A stretch of DNA of 64,000 bases from Bacteroidales bacterium. GTDB lineage: Bacteria; Bacteroidota; Bacteroidia; Bacteroidales; UBA932. The DNA lies in assembly GCA_017428325.1 (NCBI GenBank), contig JAFRRA010000002.1, forward strand, positions 248,001 to 312,000, given 5' to 3'. A program made the position numbers and the translations under genes. This document shows, piece after piece, positions 17,349-26,537 of this stretch (the first letter of the stretch is position 1; every line of letters starts with the position of its first letter). Under the pieces are notes generated by a model. That model saw nothing but the letters and a program-made list of their open reading frames with translations. It did not search any database and had not been told where the DNA came from.

Positions 17349-17468
17349 ATGAAACAAAAATTATCGTACGTCGCACCCAGGTGCGATGAGCTCGAGCTTA
17401 GACTCGAAGGATTTATCGCGGCAAGTCCTAATTTCAACACTCCTTTCAATGAGGAAGAAGATTTTTAG
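17349..17468 (+). CDS. 39-residue peptide upstream of fimbrillin-like lipoprotein
   Basis: The reading frame ATG 17349 to TAG 17468 encodes 39 residues. It begins MKQKLSYVAPRCDELELRLE, continues GFIAAS and ends in the acidic tail NEEEDF. There is no signal peptide. Short genes with the pattern P-x(2-4)-E-x-L-x(4)-EG-x-I-x-x-S occur in Bacteroidales just ahead of exported proteins; their function is unknown to me. It lies directly downstream of a good promoter box and 25 bases before the lipoprotein gene. An in-frame ATG at 17298 would add 17 residues but probably lies at or before the transcript start. It could be a leader peptide or an independent small protein. Confidence 0.6.
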   Translation: MKQKLSYVAPRCDELELRLEGFIAASPNFNTPFNEEEDF

Positions 17469-17493
17469 TCATTAACTTTTAATAGAATTTGTT

Positions 17494-18336
17494 ATGAAAA
17501 AGATATTGATAGCACTTGCAGCAGCAATATTTGTATTTGCATCTTGTTCAAAGACTGAAAATCCTCAGCCTAAGACCTTGAAAGTTAATCTCACTGTCAA
17601 CCATGAGGGTTTCACCAAGGCAGTAAAGACTGGCTGGGAATCAGGTGACAAAGTTTATGTTTTCTTTGGTAAACCGGAAGAGCGTCCTACACCGGCATAT
17701 CTTTGCCTTACATATAATGGTTCCGATTGGAATAATTATTGGTCACCGGCGGAGCTTGAAACACAGATTCTTGGAACTACATCGGGAACAATGACCGCTG
17801 TTTTTGTTCCAGGTGGTATTGGAAGTTTTTATTATGACTCCAGTAATAAATGGTATAGTTTCTCATCTGTGAAATATAGCTATTATATGAATTGCGATAA
17901 TGCTGAATATACGGTTTCTGGAGGTGTCCTGAATGGAACTCTTAATATGAAATTGGGTTATACCACTAGTATGGTATACTTCTATTTGGATGGAGTGGGA
18001 ACCAATGCTTCCAATTTAACTCTTTCTTGCCCTGATGTATTACCAATCAAAGTCTATGGCATTGGTTCAACAGGAAAGATTTTTGGATCTTCAGCTGGTT
18101 TTGGTGATCCTATTCAGGGATTCCCGTATAAGGAAGGTGCTTTTTTCAGCGGTCTACTTAGATCAGGAAAAAGCGGGGTTGCATCCGATTATACAATCAC
18201 AATAGTTGATAATAAAGGAACATCAGATACTTCGGATGACAAGACCTATACTCTAACAAAGAACAGAGTCCTTGTTGATCGCGGAGCCTACAGACTGCCG
18301 GCTCTCTCTTCCACTGACTGGACAGTTACTCCATAG
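17494..18336 (+). CDS. Fimbrillin-like lipoprotein
   Basis: The 280-residue protein has a lipoprotein signal peptide ending FVFASCSK, with the lipidated cysteine at residue 19. The mature N-terminus (VNLTVNHEGFTKAVKTGWESGD) matches the fimbrillin-like pattern F-x-K-A-x(4)-W-x-x-GD-x-V-x-V-F seen in many Bacteroidales surface lipoproteins. The rest is beta-rich with many Y, S and T residues. A surface or outer-membrane location is expected. Base use is more A/T-rich than neighbouring housekeeping genes. A terminator follows. Confidence 0.65.
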   Translation: MKKILIALAAAIFVFASCSKTENPQPKTLKVNLTVNHEGFTKAVKTGWESGDKVYVFFGKPEERPTPAYLCLTYNGSDWNNYWSPAELETQILGTTSGTMTAVFVPGGIGSFYYDSSNKWYSFSSVKYSYYMNCDNAEYTVSGGVLNGTLNMKLGYTTSMVYFYLDGVGTNASNLTLSCPDVLPIKVYGIGSTGKIFGSSAGFGDPIQGFPYKEGAFFSGLLRSGKSGVASDYTITIVDNKGTSDTSDDKTYTLTKNRVLVDRGAYRLPALSSTDWTVTP

Positions 18337-18367
18337 AATACATTTTGATTGATATTCAGAACAGATA

Positions 18368-18398
18368 AGAGGCCGACCCAATGTGTCGGTCTCTTTTT
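18368..18398 (+). terminator. Rho-independent terminator after fimbrillin-like lipoprotein
   Basis: A 10-bp stem (18368-18377 with 18385-18394, one G-T pair) has a 7-base loop and runs into CTCTTTTTC. Confidence 0.8.
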
Positions 18399-18517
18399 CT
18401 TTAGTGGCCCGATTATTGTAAAATTTGAAAGTGTTGATTGATTGTCCAATAGAACAGCCGGTGGTTATCGGGTTATAGTCAGATCTGGAGTCGGGGCTGT
18501 TCATAAGAAATACAGCA

Positions 18518-20389
18518 ATGAAAAAGTTAGTTTATTTAGTTTGGGCGGCAGTGATCGTTTCACTGGCTGTTGCCTGCTCGTCTGAAAGCGGCAGCGGTGT
18601 GCTTGACGATCCCGACAACGCTTCCGGAATTGTACCGGGAGGAAGCGGTTCATCTACCAGCTCGTTCAAGAGCGGCGGTTCTTCTTCTCCAGCAACTGTG
18701 GTTGCAAGCAATACGACTCTTACAACATTTGATGTGGCGCTGAATACAGCATCGCTGAGCGAAACGGAATCCCCAATTCCTTCAGATGACGAGGATTATG
18801 TTGAGAATTCAGAGTTTACAAGCGTTATAGAGATTGTCTATTCCGGCTCTTCAGCTGCAGTTACAGGTTCCGTTTCCGGAGTTGACATTACTGTCTCAGG
18901 AGCGGATGTGCTTGTGAACTCAACAGCCAAGAAGGTGGAGTACAAGCTGAGCGGGACAAGTTCTGACGGAAGGTTCAAGCTTTACAGCGAGAAGAAGTTC
19001 AAGCTCAGTCTTAACTCTCTGAATCTGACCAATAACGATGGAGCGCCAATCAATATCCAGAGTGGAAAGCGTGCGTTTGTGGTACTTAGCGGAACCAATA
19101 CTCTCAAGGACGGCTCTTCATACAATACTACCGACGGAGAGGATGAGAAGGGATGCCTTTTCAGCGAAGGGGAACTTTTATTCAGTGGAAATGGAACTCT
19201 TAATGTTACTGGAAACTACAAGCATGGTATTGTGTCTGATGATTATATCCTTCTCAGGCCTGGCAACATTATAAATGTTACCACTTCAAAAGGCCATGGA
19301 CTCAAGGCAAACGATGCAGTAACCATTGCAGGTGGCGTACTAAACGTATCTGTTTCGGGTACAGCCAAGAAGGGTATATCCTGCGACTCCATAGTAGTCG
19401 TAAAAGGTGGCAGGACTACTATTCTTACTTCCGGTGGCGGAGAATGGGATGATGAGGACAATGATGTTACCGCATGTTCAGGTATCAAGGCAGACGACAA
19501 CTTTATTATGAGTGGCGGCGAGCTGTATATCAAGAGTACCGGAGCCGGTGGAAAGGGAATCAGCTCAGATCTTGACATAGAGATTTCTGGAGGAACCCTC
19601 AAGGTTATAACTACCGGAGCTCAATACAAGTATGGAAACTATGATGCCAAGGCAAAGGGCATCAAGGCGGACGGCAACCTTACGATCAGTGGCGGAGTTG
19701 TGTGGGTAAGGGCGACCGGAGGAGAAGGCAGCGAGGGTATCGAGAGCAAGAAGATTATGACTATATCTGGCGGAAATGTCCTGGTCTATACCTACGACGA
19801 TGCTCTCAATGCTAAGAGTGCGTTGAACATAACCGGCGTTAACCTGTACGCATATGCAACCAACAACGATGCAATAGATTCCAACGGAACCCTTACGGTT
19901 TCAGGCGGCAATGTAATCGCCAGCGGAACTTTTGCTCCAGAAGACGGGTTTGACTGCGACCAGAATACCTTCAACATCACTGGCGGCGTTTTGATCGGTA
20001 TGGGTGGCGGAACATCCACTCCTTCCAATACTTCAACTCAAGCCTCCCTGATTATCGGACAGGCTACAATAACCCAGAATACTTATATCGCGATAACAAA
20101 TGCCAGCGGAAATAACCTTCTGAGCGTGAAAGTTCCCCGTTCCTATACCAATGGAACATTGCTGATTTCCGCTCCGGGAATGGCCAAGGGAAGCAGCGTG
20201 ACAGTAAAGAGCGGCGTAACCGTTAAGGGTGGAAGTGATTTCTGCGGCCTGAATTCCGACGGAACGGTAAGCGATGGCTCTGACGTTGCAACAATATCGC
20301 TGAGCAGCATGGTTACCAGCCATAACTACAGTGGCGGAATGGGAGGCGGTCCGGGTGTTCCAGGTGGCGGAGGTCCTGGCAGACCATAA
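18518..20389 (+). CDS. Carbohydrate-binding beta-helix lipoprotein (Cthe_2159-like, DUF4353)
   Basis: The 623-residue protein has a lipoprotein signal ending LAVACSS (Cys20), a serine/glycine-rich linker (about residues 22-70), then a long parallel beta-helix made of repeated rungs such as ISGGVLNVSVSGTAKKG and MSGGELYIKSTGAGGKG. This repeat is the signature of the Cthe_2159-type family (pectate-lyase-like fold, reported to bind cellulose and polygalacturonate). No lyase active site is evident. The C-terminus is a glycine/proline-rich tail (GGMGGGPGVPGGGGPG). It probably binds plant or mucin polysaccharide at the cell surface. The CotH kinase often found with this family is absent here. Confidence 0.78.
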   Translation: MKKLVYLVWAAVIVSLAVACSSESGSGVLDDPDNASGIVPGGSGSSTSSFKSGGSSSPATVVASNTTLTTFDVALNTASLSETESPIPSDDEDYVENSEFTSVIEIVYSGSSAAVTGSVSGVDITVSGADVLVNSTAKKVEYKLSGTSSDGRFKLYSEKKFKLSLNSLNLTNNDGAPINIQSGKRAFVVLSGTNTLKDGSSYNTTDGEDEKGCLFSEGELLFSGNGTLNVTGNYKHGIVSDDYILLRPGNIINVTTSKGHGLKANDAVTIAGGVLNVSVSGTAKKGISCDSIVVVKGGRTTILTSGGGEWDDEDNDVTACSGIKADDNFIMSGGELYIKSTGAGGKGISSDLDIEISGGTLKVITTGAQYKYGNYDAKAKGIKADGNLTISGGVVWVRATGGEGSEGIESKKIMTISGGNVLVYTYDDALNAKSALNITGVNLYAYATNNDAIDSNGTLTVSGGNVIASGTFAPEDGFDCDQNTFNITGGVLIGMGGGTSTPSNTSTQASLIIGQATITQNTYIAITNASGNNLLSVKVPRSYTNGTLLISAPGMAKGSSVTVKSGVTVKGGSDFCGLNSDGTVSDGSDVATISLSSMVTSHNYSGGMGGGPGVPGGGGPGRP

Positions 20390-20431
20390 GCGGTCAAGTG
20401 ACAAACGAGTGACAAAATGCATATAAATATT

Positions 20432-20469
20432 AACGGGCGGTATGTTCTTATCATATCGCCCGTTTTTTT
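20432..20469 (+). terminator. Strong rho-independent terminator after beta-helix lipoprotein
   Basis: A 13-bp stem (20432-20444 with 20452-20464) is followed by a run of T up to 20470. Confidence 0.85.
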
Positions 20470-20470
20470 T

Positions 20471-20496
20471 AAAACTATCAGGTTTTCAGCCTGATA
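20471..20496 (-). terminator. Possible terminator for nqr operon
   Basis: A 7-bp stem, TATCAGG (20476-20482) with CCTGATA (20490-20496), lies after the nqrF stop. On the minus strand it is followed by GTTTTA. It is weaker than its plus-strand neighbour. Confidence 0.4.
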
Positions 20497-20508
20497 CAAC
20501 GGCTGCTC

Positions 20509-21750
20509 TTATGCGCCGAAGTTATCGTACATAATGTTGTCCGGCTGGACGCCCAGGTTGTCGAGCATGTTGACAGCCGCATTGGTCATCATAGGAGGAC
20601 CGCAGAGGTAGTACTCGATATCCTCAGGAGCCGGATGGTTCTTCAGGTAGTTGTCAAAGAGAACCTGGTGGATGAAACCGGTTGGGCCTGTCCAGTTGTC
20701 CTCAGGGAGGGCGTCGGAGAGAGCAACGTTGTAGGAGAAGTTAGGATTCTCCCTAGCAATCTCCGCAAAGTCCTCGTCGTAGAACATTTCTCTCCTTGAA
20801 CGTGCGCCATACCAGAAGCTGACCTTCCTCTTGGTGTGCAATGTCTTGAACAGGTGGAAGATGTGGCTTCTCATAGGAGCCATTCCGGCACCGCCGCCGA
20901 TGAATACGATCTCGTTGTCGGTATCCTTGATGAAGAACTCGCCGTAAGGGCCGCTGATGGTGATCTTGTCTCCTGGTTTCAGGGAGTAGATGTAGGAAGA
21001 GCAGATACCCGGATTCACCGGAACCCACTGCTTCTTCGCCCTGTCGAACGGAGGAGTTGCGATACGCACGTTCAGCATGATGATGTTGCCCTCTGCAGGG
21101 TGGTTGGCCATGGAGTAAGCCCTGAAGGTCGGAGTAGGGTTGACCATCTTGAGGTCGAAGATTCCCATCTTCTCCCAGTCTCCGCGATATTCAGGCTCTA
21201 CCTCGATGTTCTTGTAATCCACCTCGCAGGCAGGAACGTCTATCTGTATATAACCGCCGCTTCGGAAGTTTACGTTCTCTCCCTCAGGCAGCTTGACAAC
21301 GAACTCCTTGATGAAGGTAGCCACGTTGTGGTTGCTTACTACGGTGCACTCCCACTTCTTGACTCCGAGAACTTCCGGAGGAAGAAGGATGCCCAGGTTT
21401 TCCTTGACCTTTACCTGGCAGCCGAGTCTCCAGTTGGAGAGCTGCTCCTTGCGAGAGAAGAAACCGACCTCGGTAGGGAGGATGGTTCCGCCACCGCTGA
21501 CTACCTGGCACTTGCACATACCGCAGTTTCCCTTTCCGCCGCAAGCGGATGGAAGGAAAATCTTGTTGTCTGCAAGCGTGGAAAGCAGGGTTCCGCCGGT
21601 TGCGACTTCCAGCTGTTTCTCGCCGTTGTTGATGTCTATGGTAACATTTCCTGAAGGCAGGAGCTTGGCCTTTGCAAAAAGCAGGAGGGCAACAAGCAGA
21701 AGGGTGATGATCAGGAATACGATTATGGAAACGATAATTACTGTACTCAT
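20509..21750 (-). CDS. nqrF: Na+-translocating NADH:quinone reductase subunit F
   Basis: NqrF is the entry point of electrons: it oxidises NADH on FAD and passes electrons to a 2Fe-2S centre. The start is the ATG at 21750 (MSTVII); the codon at 21756 is TTG. The 413-residue protein has one N-terminal membrane helix, a ferredoxin domain with [10 protein letters not shown] near residues 70-80, the FAD motif RAYSMANH and the NADH-binding [12 protein letters not shown]. It is the last gene of the operon, 11 bases after nqrE. Confidence 0.97.
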   Translation of the reverse strand: MSTVIIVSIIVFLIITLLLVALLLFAKAKLLPSGNVTIDINNGEKQLEVATGGTLLSTLADNKIFLPSACGGKGNCGMCKCQVVSGGGTILPTEVGFFSRKEQLSNWRLGCQVKVKENLGILLPPEVLGVKKWECTVVSNHNVATFIKEFVVKLPEGENVNFRSGGYIQIDVPACEVDYKNIEVEPEYRGDWEKMGIFDLKMVNPTPTFRAYSMANHPAEGNIIMLNVRIATPPFDRAKKQWVPVNPGICSSYIYSLKPGDKITISGPYGEFFIKDTDNEIVFIGGGAGMAPMRSHIFHLFKTLHTKRKVSFWYGARSRREMFYDEDFAEIARENPNFSYNVALSDALPEDNWTGPTGFIHQVLFDNYLKNHPAPEDIEYYLCGPPMMTNAAVNMLDNLGVQPDNIMYDNFGA

Positions 21751-21761
21751 ACTCAATCCTC

Positions 21762-22376
21762 CTAAATGTTAATTCCCATAAAGCCCATGAAGGCTATAGC
21801 CATAAGGCCGGCGATTATGAACGTGATGCCCAGGCCCTGAAGAGGTTTAGGCACGTTGGAATATGTAATCTTCTCCCTTATTGCCGCAATGGAAACGATG
21901 GCCAGGAACCAGCCCACGCCGCTTCCGAGTCCGTAGCAGGTTGCGATTCCGAGGCTCGGGAAAGCCCTCTGCTGCATGAACAGGGACGCACCCAGGATGG
22001 CGCAGTTCACTGCAATCAGCGGAAGGAAGATTCCCAGAGAGGAATAAAGGGTAGGAGAATACTTCTCGACTACCATCTCCACCAGCTGCACGAACGAAGC
22101 GATAACGGCTATGAAGATGATGAAGCTCAAGAAACTCAGGTCTACCTCTGCCAGCGACGGGGAGATCCAGGTAAGGCTTCCCGGGCTGAGCAGGTATTTG
22201 TTCAGCAGATAGTTGATAGGGAGAGTGACTCCGAGCACGAAGATAACTGCAACTCCCAGTCCTATCGCTGTCTTGACATTCTTTGATACTGCCAGGAATG
22301 AACACATGCCCAGGAAGTATGCAAAGATCATATTGTCTACGAAAATGCTCTTGACGAAAATGTTCAGTGCTTCCAT
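21762..22376 (-). CDS. nqrE: Na+-translocating NADH:quinone reductase subunit E
   Basis: The 204-residue inner-membrane subunit has about six transmembrane helices and the family pattern [21 protein letters not shown] at its start, where the conserved cysteine helps bind the membrane iron centre shared with Nqr[18 protein letters not shown] carries the second conserved cysteine. With NqrD it forms an inverted pair lining the sodium path. It lies 12 bases after nqrD. Confidence 0.96.
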   Translation of the reverse strand: MEALNIFVKSIFVDNMIFAYFLGMCSFLAVSKNVKTAIGLGVAVIFVLGVTLPINYLLNKYLLSPGSLTWISPSLAEVDLSFLSFIIFIAVIASFVQLVEMVVEKYSPTLYSSLGIFLPLIAVNCAILGASLFMQQRAFPSLGIATCYGLGSGVGWFLAIVSIAAIREKITYSNVPKPLQGLGITFIIAGLMAIAFMGFMGINI

Positions 22377-22388
22377 AATGGTGTGTGT

Positions 22389-23003
22389 TTATTTCTTTTC
22401 TTCTTTCTGGAAGCTTCTCTGTATCCAGATCAGACATCCGATAAGTATCAATGCCATAGGCGGCATTATGAACAGTCCGTTGTTCATGTAGCCGGCATCG
22501 TAGAAACTCTGAGGGATAACCTGAAGCCCGAAGATGGTGCCGCTTCCGATAAGTTCCCTGAAGAATGCCACTATCACCAGTATCAGGCCGTAGCCAAGTC
22601 CGTTGGCCAGACCGTCCACGAGTGAAGGCAGAGGTTTTTCGGTGAGTCCGAAGGCCTCGATCCTACCCATGATGATACAGTTGGTGATGATGAGGCCCAC
22701 ATATACGGAGAGCTGTTTGCTCACGTCGTAAACATAAGCCTTCAGGAATTCCGAAATCAGGATAACGAACATTGCAACTACAACCAGCTGCACGATGATT
22801 CTGATTCGGTTAGGAATGGTCTTTCTTATCAGTGAGATAAGGAAACTTGAAAGTCCTGTCACAAGGGTAACGGAGATTCCCATCACGATTGCCGGTTCCA
22901 GCTTGACAGTTACCGCAAGGGCAGAACAGATACCAAGCACCAGCACCGTGATAGGGTTGGACTTGATAATAGGTGTTGTGAATATTTTCTTGTCCATTGC
23001 CAT
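22389..23003 (-). CDS. nqrD: Na+-translocating NADH:quinone reductase subunit D
   Basis: The 204-residue membrane subunit is homologous to NqrE. It has about six helices and the two half-repeats with conserved cysteines in LVLGICSALAVT and IITNCIIMGRIEAFG, which ligate the intramembrane iron centre. The start MAMDKK allows ATG at 23003 or 22997. It is the fourth gene of the operon, two bases after nqrC. Confidence 0.96.
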   Translation of the reverse strand: MAMDKKIFTTPIIKSNPITVLVLGICSALAVTVKLEPAIVMGISVTLVTGLSSFLISLIRKTIPNRIRIIVQLVVVAMFVILISEFLKAYVYDVSKQLSVYVGLIITNCIIMGRIEAFGLTEKPLPSLVDGLANGLGYGLILVIVAFFRELIGSGTIFGLQVIPQSFYDAGYMNNGLFIMPPMALILIGCLIWIQRSFQKEEKK

Positions 23004-23005
23004 AA

Positions 23006-23851
23006 CTATTCTGTTTTAATTGTTTCTTCCGTCTCAGCGACAGCTTCAGTCTGAGCTGGAGCAGAACCGCTCACAATCTTCTGCAGATAAGGCTTGTAGA
23101 GATCCATCCAGTTGGAAATCATCTTCTGGACAGCCGTTGAAGTGATGGTCGCGCCGCTGATAGCGTTGATTTCGTTGTTCTCAGCGTTGGCAGCACCGCC
23201 CTTCACAACGGTTATCGGGACAATCTCTCCGCCCTCGAGAATCACCTTGTCCGTAAACTGGGAGCGGAACTTGTCCGTAACGATTTCCCCGCCAAGGCCA
23301 GGAGTCTCGCTGGCGTGGTCGAAGAGAGCGCCTGCGATCTTTCCGTCTTCCTTGACTGCGATGTAGGTCCAGATAGGGCCCCAGAGGCCTGCTCCGTAGC
23401 CTGACAGAATGTAGTTCTTTTCTCCTTCAGGGGTCTGGCATACGAATACAGGGAGCTGGATCTGCTTTGCAAGCTTTTCCTTTTCAGCCTCGTCCTGAAC
23501 GCCATCCATCTTCCTTATGATGTCGAACTGGTCTGCGGTGGATACCTTGAAGGCATCGCTCACATCCAGATTCTCCGTCTCGGACTTGAGGATTTCCCCG
23601 TCTGAATTGACTACCAGAGCCTCGGTGATGTACTTCTTGAACTCGTCCTGGACATAGGTGTTCCTGTCCTTGACAGTCTTGGCGTCCTTAGCCAGGCCCG
23701 CGCATCCCAGGATGTTCATCTGCTTCTCAACCTTGATGTTGGTCTGCTGCTTGTCCTTGAGACCCATAGACACCAGGGCGAGTATAGTAGCCACGATAGC
23801 TACCATAACTATCGTGTAAATTACCGTGTATGTATTTTTATTGGTATCCAT
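23006..23851 (-). CDS. nqrC: Na+-translocating NADH:quinone reductase subunit C
   Basis: The 281-residue subunit has a single N-terminal membrane helix and a periplasmic FMN-binding domain. The covalent flavin attachment motif SGAT lies near residue 235 in NAISGATITSTAV; the threonine is linked to FMN by the ApbE flavin transferase, whose gene is not in this window. GAGLWGPIWTYIA is the other family signature. The last 20 residues are a low-complexity acidic tail (PAQTEAVAETEE) beyond the usual end. Confidence 0.96.
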   Translation of the reverse strand: MDTNKNTYTVIYTIVMVAIVATILALVSMGLKDKQQTNIKVEKQMNILGCAGLAKDAKTVKDRNTYVQDEFKKYITEALVVNSDGEILKSETENLDVSDAFKVSTADQFDIIRKMDGVQDEAEKEKLAKQIQLPVFVCQTPEGEKNYILSGYGAGLWGPIWTYIAVKEDGKIAGALFDHASETPGLGGEIVTDKFRSQFTDKVILEGGEIVPITVVKGGAANAENNEINAISGATITSTAVQKMISNWMDLYKPYLQKIVSGSAPAQTEAVAETEETIKTE

Positions 23852-23858
23852 ATCGCGA

Positions 23859-24995
23859 TTATTTTGCGGCTACAGCCCTCTTCTCTCTCCTGCGGATGTT
23901 CTTTCTCACCACGCACCAGTCAATCAGCGGTGCCATAGTGTTCATCAGCAGGATAGCGAGCATCATACCTTCTCTGTATCCAGGGTTGAACAATCTCAGA
24001 ATAATGCACATGGCTCCAATCAGGAATCCGTAGATCCATTTGCCTGTCTCAGTCTGAGCTGATGAAACAGGGTCGGTAGCCATGAACACGGCGCCGAACG
24101 CGAAGCCGCCCATCACAAGATGGTTGACGGAAGCGTCGAAGCCGATGGCAAGCGTTCCTACGGCAAGGGCGCCTGCAACGCAGCTAACCATAATCTTCCA
24201 GCTGGCTACGCCGGTCCAGATCAGAAGGACGGCTCCCAGCAGGATGGCGATAGTGGAGGTTTCTCCGAACGATCCAGGGATGTTACCTATGAACATCTGC
24301 AGGAAGTCTGGAGAAGTTCCAGTATCTGCGAGCTGTGCCAGAGGGGTTGCTCCGGAGAATCCGTCAACAACCTTGTCAGCGTGCTTGCCAAGTCCTCCGA
24401 TCCATACGGTATCTCCCGTAATCGTTGAAGGATAGGCGAAGAACACAAAGGCTCTTGCAAGCAGGGCAGGGTTCCAGATGTTCATTCCGGTTCCGCCGAA
24501 GATTTCCTTACCGAAGATTACTGCAAAAGCAACTGCCAGTGCGAGCACCCACAGAGGGATGTCGATTGGCATAATTAGAGGAATGAGGAATCCTGTTACC
24601 AGATATCCTTCATTGACCTCGTGACCCCTTACCTGAGCTACAGCGAACTCGATACCGAGGCCTACAATGTAGGAAACCAGGATCAGAGGCAGGATGCGGT
24701 AGAAGCCGTACCAGACCTTCATCCAGAATCCCCACTGGAGTCCGAAAGCCATTGAGTGCTGGTCTCCCGTGTTCCACATTCCGAAGCAGAATGCAGGGAA
24801 CAATGCGAAGATAACCACGCTCATGACTCTCTTGATGTCCACACAGTCCTTTATCTGAACCTTTCCTGTAGTGGTTGTTGCAGGAACGGCAGCAAAGCTC
24901 TCGAAGGCGTCAAAGGTCGAGTGGAGCCAGCCGAGCTTTCCTCCCTTGGAGAATGTCGGCCTCATCTTGTCCATTGTCTTGAGAATCCAATTCAT
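23859..24995 (-). CDS. nqrB: Na+-translocating NADH:quinone reductase subunit B
   Basis: NqrB is the main membrane subunit, about ten helices in 378 residues, and carries both riboflavin and a covalent FMN. The FMN-threonine motif is visible as GFSGATPLAQ in the central periplasmic loop. GTGMNIWNPALLARAFVFFA is the conserved membrane stretch. Na+ release is coupled to electron flow through this subunit. The gene is four bases from the nqrA stop. Confidence 0.97.
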   Translation of the reverse strand: MNWILKTMDKMRPTFSKGGKLGWLHSTFDAFESFAAVPATTTTGKVQIKDCVDIKRVMSVVIFALFPAFCFGMWNTGDQHSMAFGLQWGFWMKVWYGFYRILPLILVSYIVGLGIEFAVAQVRGHEVNEGYLVTGFLIPLIMPIDIPLWVLALAVAFAVIFGKEIFGGTGMNIWNPALLARAFVFFAYPSTITGDTVWIGGLGKHADKVVDGFSGATPLAQLADTGTSPDFLQMFIGNIPGSFGETSTIAILLGAVLLIWTGVASWKIMVSCVAGALAVGTLAIGFDASVNHLVMGGFAFGAVFMATDPVSSAQTETGKWIYGFLIGAMCIILRLFNPGYREGMMLAILLMNTMAPLIDWCVVRKNIRRREKRAVAAK

Positions 24996-24999
24996 AACC

Positions 25000-26379
25000 T
25001 TATGCCATTTCTTTGAGCATCAGATCTATACCCTGGTCTACGATCTTCTGGATCTCTATCTTTGAAGGATCCACATATTCGCAGAGGGCAAAATCTTCTC
25101 CGATTACTTCATAAATACCGAACTGTTCCATCTTCTCGATGTCCTGAGCAAGGATGGCCTTGAGCAGATAGACAGGATAGATGTCCATAGGAAGAACTTT
25201 CTCATATACTCCGGTTACGATGAAAGCCCTCTCACCTCCGTTGACATTGGTGTCAGCTTCATACTTTTTCTTTGGAGCAAGCCATGAGAAATAGCTCTTA
25301 GATGTACTGAACTTCTTCATTCTGAATGGTTTTGCCCATCCGAAGAGTTCTCTGTAGTTGCCTTCGGTAAGGAATGTTACGGTGTCGTCGTAGAAGCCGA
25401 GGCATCCGTTCTCCCCGACGTTCTCTCCGCAGAGAGGGTTGCCGCTGACATATCTTACGCCAACAGGCTGTCCGTAGAGTTTCTCGTCTTCCTGCACTCC
25501 GGCGGCTTTCCTGAAGAAACTCATTGGAGTTCCCGGAACGCACTTTACATAACCTGGATCAAGGGCCCTAGGGCCTGTTACCGCAACGGTTCTGGAAACA
25601 TCGTAAATGCCCTTGGACAGCAGCTTTCCGATGGCTGCAAGTGCCTGAGGCTGGACGGTCCAGATGATTTCTCCCTTTCCGATAGGGCAGAGGTGGTTGA
25701 TCTGCACTCCCACGTTTCCGGCAGGGTGAGGTCCCTTGAAGCGTGTCAGTTCCACGTTCCTGAGCATGCTAAGAGGGGAAGCTCCGTCTTCTTTTGCATC
25801 GATGTTCACGTAAACCTTTCCGCTGGTGAATTTGGCAAGGGCGTCTACTGCAATCTGGATAGCGTCAACATCGTTCTTGAGGGCGAAGCTGACATCGCAA
25901 GCCAGTGGAGCAGAATTGAAGCCAGAAACAACAACGGCTTTAGGCGTGTCTTCGGGATTGGCTATAATCCCGTACGGGCGCTGGATGATGGCGGCCCATA
26001 AACCGCTCTCGAGCAATACCTTCTGTATGTCCTCGCGGCTGGCTGAAGACACCCTTACCGGCTCGAACTGAGCATAGCGGATGTCTTTGTCGGCCTCAAT
26101 CTCCACAGCCAGAAGCTTTCTCTTTTCGCCTCTGACGATGGCTTTGACCTTGCCGCTTACAGGAGATGAGAAGCCGATCTGGGGCCTTTTCTTGTCCGAG
26201 AACAGGAACTGGCCTGCCAATACCGTGTCACCTTCCTGAACAAGGAGTTTCGGAACCATACTCCTGTAATCGGAAGGCTTCACAGACACGACTTCCGGCG
26301 CGAGAGCCTGCAAGACTTTCTTCTGGGCCTCTCCCTTCAGGTGGAGGTCCAGTCCTTTGTGAAGTCTTATAGTCTCCAT
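25000..26379 (-). CDS. nqrA: Na+-translocating NADH:quinone reductase subunit A
   Basis: The 459-residue peripheral cytoplasmic subunit shows an N-terminal biotinyl-lipoyl-like domain (LLVQEGDTVLAGQFLF) and a central Rossmann-like part with HPAGNVGVQINHLCPIG. NqrA contributes to the quinone-reduction side of the complex. It is the first gene of a six-gene minus-strand operon in the canonical A-F order. A -7 promoter box lies about 55 bases upstream. Confidence 0.97.
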   Translation of the reverse strand: METIRLHKGLDLHLKGEAQKKVLQALAPEVVSVKPSDYRSMVPKLLVQEGDTVLAGQFLFSDKKRPQIGFSSPVSGKVKAIVRGEKRKLLAVEIEADKDIRYAQFEPVRVSSASREDIQKVLLESGLWAAIIQRPYGIIANPEDTPKAVVVSGFNSAPLACDVSFALKNDVDAIQIAVDALAKFTSGKVYVNIDAKEDGASPLSMLRNVELTRFKGPHPAGNVGVQINHLCPIGKGEIIWTVQPQALAAIGKLLSKGIYDVSRTVAVTGPRALDPGYVKCVPGTPMSFFRKAAGVQEDEKLYGQPVGVRYVSGNPLCGENVGENGCLGFYDDTVTFLTEGNYRELFGWAKPFRMKKFSTSKSYFSWLAPKKKYEADTNVNGGERAFIVTGVYEKVLPMDIYPVYLLKAILAQDIEKMEQFGIYEVIGEDFALCEYVDPSKIEIQKIVDQGIDLMLKEMA

Positions 26380-26433
26380 ATCTGTATAATTGATTATTGT
26401 TTTAATTGTAAATGTCTATAATTCTACAATCCA

Positions 26434-26441
26434 CAAATATA
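26434..26441 (-). promoter_or_regulatory. -7 promoter box for nqr operon
   Basis: Read on the minus strand the site is TATATTTG (TAnnTTTG), giving a leader of about 50 bases before the nqrA ATG. Confidence 0.5.
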
Positions 26442-26521
26442 CTCATTTTATGGCACAAATCCACCAATTATAAACTACTTGCAAAGATTTTGTTTTTGGC
26501 TGCATTTAGATTGAATTGCAT

Positions 26522-26529
26522 TATATTTG
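26522..26529 (+). promoter_or_regulatory. -7 promoter box close to helicase start
   Basis: TATATTTG matches TAnnTTTG and ends 8 bases before the ATG at 26538, predicting a nearly leaderless mRNA. Confidence 0.45.
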
Positions 26530-26537
26530 TCTTTGCT

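Noticed and set aside
18430-18512. Inverted repeat AACAGCC ... GGCTGTT before the beta-helix lipoprotein
   Set aside because: Only 7 bp with a loop of over 30 bases; not strong enough to call a terminator or mobile-element end.
20836-21654. 272-residue plus-strand frame over nqrF
   Set aside because: It is antisense to nqrF, whose Fe-S, FAD and NADH motifs are unambiguous.
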